Positions 60,540 to 64,000 of a DNA stretch of 64,000 bases are shown here, one piece after another. This stretch comes from Rhizobium sp. 32-5/1 (lineage in GTDB: Bacteria; Pseudomonadota; Alphaproteobacteria; Rhizobiales; Rhizobiaceae): NCBI RefSeq assembly GCF_029537235.1, contig NZ_CP120638.1, positions 4,205,415 through 4,269,414 on the forward strand. The letters are read 5' to 3'. A program made the translations under genes and the position numbers. The notes beneath the pieces were generated by a model. The model was not told where the DNA came from. It searched no databases and saw nothing but the letters and a program-made list of their open reading frames with translations. The stretch's first letter is position 1; the number at the start of each line of letters is the position of its first letter.

Positions 60540-61463
60540 TCAGGTCAGCGCGACGGCAATTTCCGCGGCGAGCCGCGCATTGTTCTCGACCAGCGCAATG
60601 TTGGTTTCCAGGCTGCGGCCGTCCGTCATGCGGAAGATGCTGTCGAGAAGGTAGGGTGTGACCGCCTTGCCGGAAATCTCATCGCGGATCGCATTGTCGA
60701 GCGCGCGGGTGATGTAGATTTCCATCTCTTCCCGGGCGATCTCGCTTTCCTGCGGCACGGGGTTCGCCACCAGCATGCCGCCATCGACGCCGAGTTGGTT
60801 GCGCATCGTCTGGAAATTGGCAATGGCCGCCGGACTGTTCAGCATCAGCGGGCTTTTCAGGCCCGAATCGCGCGACCAGAAGGCCGGGAAAATCTCACTG
60901 TCATAGGTAACGACGGGCACGCCGCGGGTTTCCAGCACCTCCAGCGTCTTTGGAATATCGAGGATCGCCTTGGCGCCCGCGCAGACGACAATAACGCCGG
61001 TGCGCGACAGCTCTTCGAGATCGGCGGAGATATCGAAGGTTTCTTCCGCCTTGCGATGCACGCCGCCGATGCCGCCGGTCGCAAAGACCCGGATACCGGC
61101 GCGCGAAGCGGCGATCATCGTTGCCGCAACTGTCGTTGCGCCTGTGCGCCGCTCGGCAATCGCGAAGGCAAGATCGGCGCGCGACAGCTTCATGGCGCCG
61201 CTGGTTTTAGCCAACGCCTCGAGCTTTGCATCATCGAGCCCGATATGCAGGATACCGTCGATCACGGCGATGGTGGCGGGAACAGCGCCTTCCTCGCGAA
61301 TGATCGCCTCGACGCTGCGCGCCATCTCCAGATTGCCGGGGTAAGGCATGCCGTGGGTGATAATCGTTGATTCCAGCGCGACGATCGGCGCGTTGCGTGC
61401 TTTGGCGGCAGCGACTTCCTCAGAATATTCCATCGGCAGGAACGGGGAAAACGGCTTGGTCAT
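60540..61463 (-). CDS. psuG: Pseudouridine-5'-phosphate glycosidase
   Basis: 307 residues. It splits pseudouridine 5'-phosphate into uracil and ribose 5-phosphate. Landmarks: ALESTIITHGMPYPGNL, SRADLAFAIAERRTGATTVAATM, FATGGIGGVHR, GAKAILDIPKTLEVLET and ANPVPQESEI. ATG 61463 follows GAGGATATGC. It is 63 bases downstream of the PfkB-type kinase gene on the same strand, the expected pseudouridine catabolic pair. Confidence 0.96.
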   Translation of the reverse strand: MTKPFSPFLPMEYSEEVAAAKARNAPIVALESTIITHGMPYPGNLEMARSVEAIIREEGAVPATIAVIDGILHIGLDDAKLEALAKTSGAMKLSRADLAFAIAERRTGATTVAATMIAASRAGIRVFATGGIGGVHRKAEETFDISADLEELSRTGVIVVCAGAKAILDIPKTLEVLETRGVPVVTYDSEIFPAFWSRDSGLKSPLMLNSPAAIANFQTMRNQLGVDGGMLVANPVPQESEIAREEMEIYITRALDNAIRDEISGKAVTPYLLDSIFRMTDGRSLETNIALVENNARLAAEIAVALT

Positions 61464-61526
61464 TGCATATCCTCTGCGGCTTTTGGCGGCGCGTTCATGA
61501 CAGTGTTTTTGCCGGCGGCACAAGCT

Positions 61527-62441
61527 TTATTGCCGCGGAAACGGCTTCCGTTGACATTTTTCGGAAACGGCCAGCGGTGAGCCGACGGTGATGCCGGCAG
61601 CAGCAATGCCGTGGCGCAGGCATGATCCTAGATTCTCGCCCTTGATGAAGGCCGATAGAAAGCCGGCTGCCAGGGCATCGCCGGCGCCGGTGACATCGCC
61701 GAGCGAATCGAGAGTGGGTGGCGCGACGCTGACCGCATGGCTGCCTTTAAAGGCGATCGCCGGCTCGCCACCACGGGTGACGACGCCGCCTTTGAGGCCG
61801 GCCGCCTGAAGCCGGGCGGGCCATTCCTCCGGTGCCTCAACGTCGCCACCGGCGAGCGCGCGCGCTTCCGCCTGGTTCATGAAGAGGAACGTCATGCCGC
61901 CGAGGCATCCGGCGTAGCGGATCACCTTGGCCGGCGAGATCGCGATACCGGCGACAATCTTGCCCTGTTCGGATGCGACAGCAACGAGGCTTGCGATCGT
62001 TTCCGCCGGCAGGTTCGCATCGGCAACCACGACATCGCTGCCGGCCAGCAAATCCCTGGTGGCCCGCTGGCGCAGGCGTCGCGGCGAAAACAGCCGGTAG
62101 AGATCCATGTCGGCAAGCGCGATAACGAGGTTGCCGTCATTCTCCAGGATGGCGGTGTAACTTGGCGTCTTGCGATCAAGGAAAGTGAAAGGGCAATCGA
62201 TGACGCCCGCCGCTTCGGCCGCCTGCGCGACCATATCGCCCTGCGCATCGCCACCCCGGGCGCTGACCATGTGGACGTCGTGACCGAGACGGGCAAGCGT
62301 TCTGGCTGCATTGAAGCCGCCGCCGCCAGCCTCTTCAAACCATGTTCCCGGATTGCTTGCGCCCGGCGCCGTAGCCCCGCTGATGCGAGCCCTCCGGTCG
62401 ATATGAGCCCCGCCGAAAACACAGATTTTTCCGTCCGCCAT
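61527..62441 (-). CDS. psuK: PfkB-family kinase, probable pseudouridine kinase
   Basis: 304 residues of the PfkB ribokinase family: N-terminal KICVFGGAHIDR and GGGGFNAARTLARLG, and the catalytic DVTGAGDALAAGFL with the active-site Asp. Position directly before psuG makes pseudouridine its likely substrate. ATG 62441 follows GGAGAGGC; longer in-frame starts at 62459 and 62474 are less likely. It begins 239 bases from divergent recA. Confidence 0.9.
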   Translation of the reverse strand: MADGKICVFGGAHIDRRARISGATAPGASNPGTWFEEAGGGGFNAARTLARLGHDVHMVSARGGDAQGDMVAQAAEAAGVIDCPFTFLDRKTPSYTAILENDGNLVIALADMDLYRLFSPRRLRQRATRDLLAGSDVVVADANLPAETIASLVAVASEQGKIVAGIAISPAKVIRYAGCLGGMTFLFMNQAEARALAGGDVEAPEEWPARLQAAGLKGGVVTRGGEPAIAFKGSHAVSVAPPTLDSLGDVTGAGDALAAGFLSAFIKGENLGSCLRHGIAAAGITVGSPLAVSEKCQRKPFPRQ

Positions 62442-62537
62442 TGCCTCTCCATCACGCATTTCATGCCGAATCAAAGAACCGATTCAGATGCCTGCACTGC
62501 ACGTTCCCGTTCTTGTCGCTAGCTCGAAAAATGCCTT

Positions 62538-62552
62538 GAACAAAAAAAGAAC
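62538..62552 (+). promoter_or_regulatory. LexA (SOS) box 1 upstream of recA
   Basis: GAACAAAAAAAGAAC matches the alphaproteobacterial LexA motif GAAC-N7-GAAC exactly. It is 128 bases upstream of the recA start. Confidence 0.88.
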
Positions 62553-62605
62553 AAGTCTTATTTATTGCAGATAATTCATAGACTTGAATGCCTATTGCAA
62601 AACAG

Positions 62606-62620
62606 GAACAAAAAGTGTAC
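62606..62620 (+). promoter_or_regulatory. Possible second LexA box upstream of recA
   Basis: GAACAAAAAGTGTAC is GAAC-N7-GTAC, a one-base variant of the motif, 54 bases after the first box and 60 bases before recA. Confidence 0.5.
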
Positions 62621-62679
62621 AAACTCTTCTACGTCGTCTTCATTGCCTCGACAGCTTCAATAACCTAAAGGTGGATCAC

Positions 62680-63767
62680 ATGGCACAAAACTCTTTGCGG
62701 CTCGTAGAGGAAAAATCGGTGGACAAAAGCAAGGCACTGGACGCGGCACTTTCCCAGATCGAAAGGGCGTTCGGCAAGGGCTCGATCATGAAGCTCGGCG
62801 GAAAGGACGCCCTCGTTGAAGTCGAAACCGTTTCGACGGGTTCGCTCGGGCTCGATATTGCGCTCGGCATCGGCGGCCTGCCACGCGGGCGCATCGTTGA
62901 AATCTATGGTCCGGAAAGCTCCGGCAAGACGACGCTTGCCCTGCAGACGATCGCCGAAGCCCAGAAGAAGGGCGGCATTTGCGGGTTCGTCGATGCCGAA
63001 CATGCGCTTGATCCGGTCTATGCCCGCAAGCTCGGCGTCGATCTCGAAAATCTCTTGATCTCGCAGCCGGATACTGGCGAGCAGGCGCTTGAAATCACCG
63101 ATACGCTGGTGCGTTCGGGTGCGCTCGATGTTCTCGTCATCGATTCGGTCGCAGCGCTTGTGCCGCGTGCTGAAATCGAAGGTGAGATGGGTGACAGCCT
63201 TCCTGGTCTCCAGGCGCGTTTGATGAGCCAGGCGTTGCGCAAGCTGACAGCATCGATCTCCAAGTCGAACTGCATGGTGATCTTCATCAACCAGATTCGC
63301 ATGAAGATCGGCGTCATGTTCGGTTCGCCGGAAACAACGACCGGCGGCAATGCGCTGAAATTCTATGCCTCGGTGCGTCTCGACATCCGCCGGATCGGCG
63401 CCGTCAAGGAGCGCGACGAGGTCGTCGGCAACCAGACCCGCGTCAAGGTCGTCAAGAACAAGATGGCGCCTCCTTCAAGCAGGTGGAATTCGACATCATG
63501 TATGGCGAAGGCGTTTCGAAGACCGGCGAATTGGTGGATCTCGGCGTCAAGGCCGGGATTGTCGAGAAGTCGGGTGCCTGGTTCTCCTATAACAGTCAGC
63601 GTCTCGGACAGGGCCGGGAAAACTCCAAGAACTTCCTGCGTGACAACCCCGATACGGCAAACGAGATCGAGCTGGCGCTCCGCCAGAATGCCGGCCTGAT
63701 TGCCGAGAAGTTCCTCGAAAACGGCGGGCCGGATGCTGGCGACGACGGGGAAGACGGTTCCTTGTAA
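62680..63767 (+). CDS. recA: Recombinase A (frameshifted)
   Basis: About 362 residues when corrected. RecA drives homologous recombination and SOS induction. Landmarks: [13 protein letters not shown] (Walker A), [24 protein letters not shown] (Walker B), [13 protein letters not shown] and the [19 protein letters not shown] loop. The C run at 63472-63473 lacks one base; with CCC it reads [19 protein letters not shown]. Functional recA is expected, so this is taken as a sequence error. ATG 62680 ([12 protein letters not shown]) is the usual start. LexA boxes upstream indicate SOS control. Confidence 0.97.
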
Positions 63768-63799
63768 GGGCTTTTTAGTTCGCTTTGAGGTTTCAATCG

Positions 63800-63834
63800 A
63801 CCGGCTGCCTTGCAAGGGGCGGCCGGTTTTCTTT
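63800..63834 (+). terminator. Terminator after recA
   Basis: ACCGGC...GCCGGT with inner TGCC/GGC pairing is followed by TTTCTTTT. It begins 33 bases after the recA stop. Confidence 0.8.
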
Positions 63835-64000
63835 TGCCGGCTGGACAGGGGTTTGCCCGGGCGATAAAAGCCTGTGGTTCAAATGGATAGGAAACGGCCT
63901 GCGGCTTTGGCGGTTGCGCAGTTTTTGGAATGTGTTGTCGCGCTACACCGCTGAAAATCGGGTGGCGCGGCGGGGTGGATGCTTAAGGTAAGGGCGCAAC
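63835..64000. other. Right edge, nothing assigned
   Basis: 166 bases after the recA terminator. No frame here is convincing. The next gene (alaS in many relatives) would begin outside the window. Confidence 0.3.

Noticed and set aside
62680..63767. recA as a pseudogene
   Set aside because: A single C loss in a C run, all motifs intact on both sides, and the same error type in many other genes; error is the simpler reading.

Overview
The window is chromosomal DNA of an alphaproteobacterium, almost certainly a Rhizobiaceae member (Ensifer/Sinorhizobium, Rhizobium, Shinella or Agrobacterium-like). The grounds are: a ~2,150-residue Growth Pole Ring (GPR/RgsE-type) protein, found in polar-growing Rhizobiales; a CckA hybrid kinase; a SinR/SinI-like quorum pair next to a two-domain malic enzyme, as around sinRI-dme in S. 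meliloti; an alphaproteobacterial GAAC-N7-GAAC box before recA; and a DksA that lacks most zinc cysteines. Base composition is evenly GC-rich. I see no tRNA, rRNA, CRISPR array, insertion sequence or prophage.

Layout. 1-6.5 kb: an edge-truncated winged-helix protein, a DUF1003 membrane protein, an LtaS-type phosphotransferase, NAD+ synthetase and a beta-propeller protein. 6.6-11.4 kb: a CHASE4-like/GGDEF protein, then a LacI-type regulator divergent from a dioxygenase + SDR pair. 11.4-17.7 kb: a cobalamin riboswitch with bluB, a DUF2865 protein, the AHL synthase and LuxR-type regulator with a good lux box, and the dme-like malic enzyme. 17.8-25.3 kb: a metallophosphoesterase, an MFS transporter, a dipeptide epimerase and a four-gene Mla/MCE lipid transport cluster. 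25.3-28.6 kb: BON protein, hemF, soxR with a textbook SoxR box and 19-bp promoter spacer, an FMN reductase and trmL. 29-36 kb: two ABC exporter half-transporters and petABC (cytochrome bc1). 36.7-44.2 kb: GPR divergent from an Hpt protein. 44.4-50.3 kb: ferredoxin, DUF922 protein, folP-folB-folK, a secreted protein, and a cytochrome b561/molybdopterin oxidoreductase pair. 50.3-58.1 kb: DUF697 + YcjX-like GTPase, a SixA-like phosphatase, CckA, a FliO-like protein and DksA. 58.5-64 kb: a GGDEF-EAL protein, psuK-psuG and recA.

The most striking property of this sequence is technical. Thirteen genes that should be intact, including recA, petB, hemF, mlaF, dme and GPR, carry single-base frameshifts (fourteen plus a second in ycjX, fifteen in all). 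Eleven are one-base losses inside runs of the same base. The other four are all a T inserted into the same heptamer, CGATTCG, giving CGATTCTG; it contains the CcrM methylation site GATTC. Essential genes and a uniform pattern point to read or consensus error, so these genes are annotated end to end as single CDSs.

I found no convincing undescribed multi-gene system. The best leads are the hendecad (11-residue) and 62-residue repeat architecture of GPR, a possible minus-strand small RNA before a very strong terminator near 44.8 kb, the regulator/dioxygenase/SDR module, and candidate CtrA-like or palindromic elements in the GPR-hpt and cckA-fliO intergenic regions.
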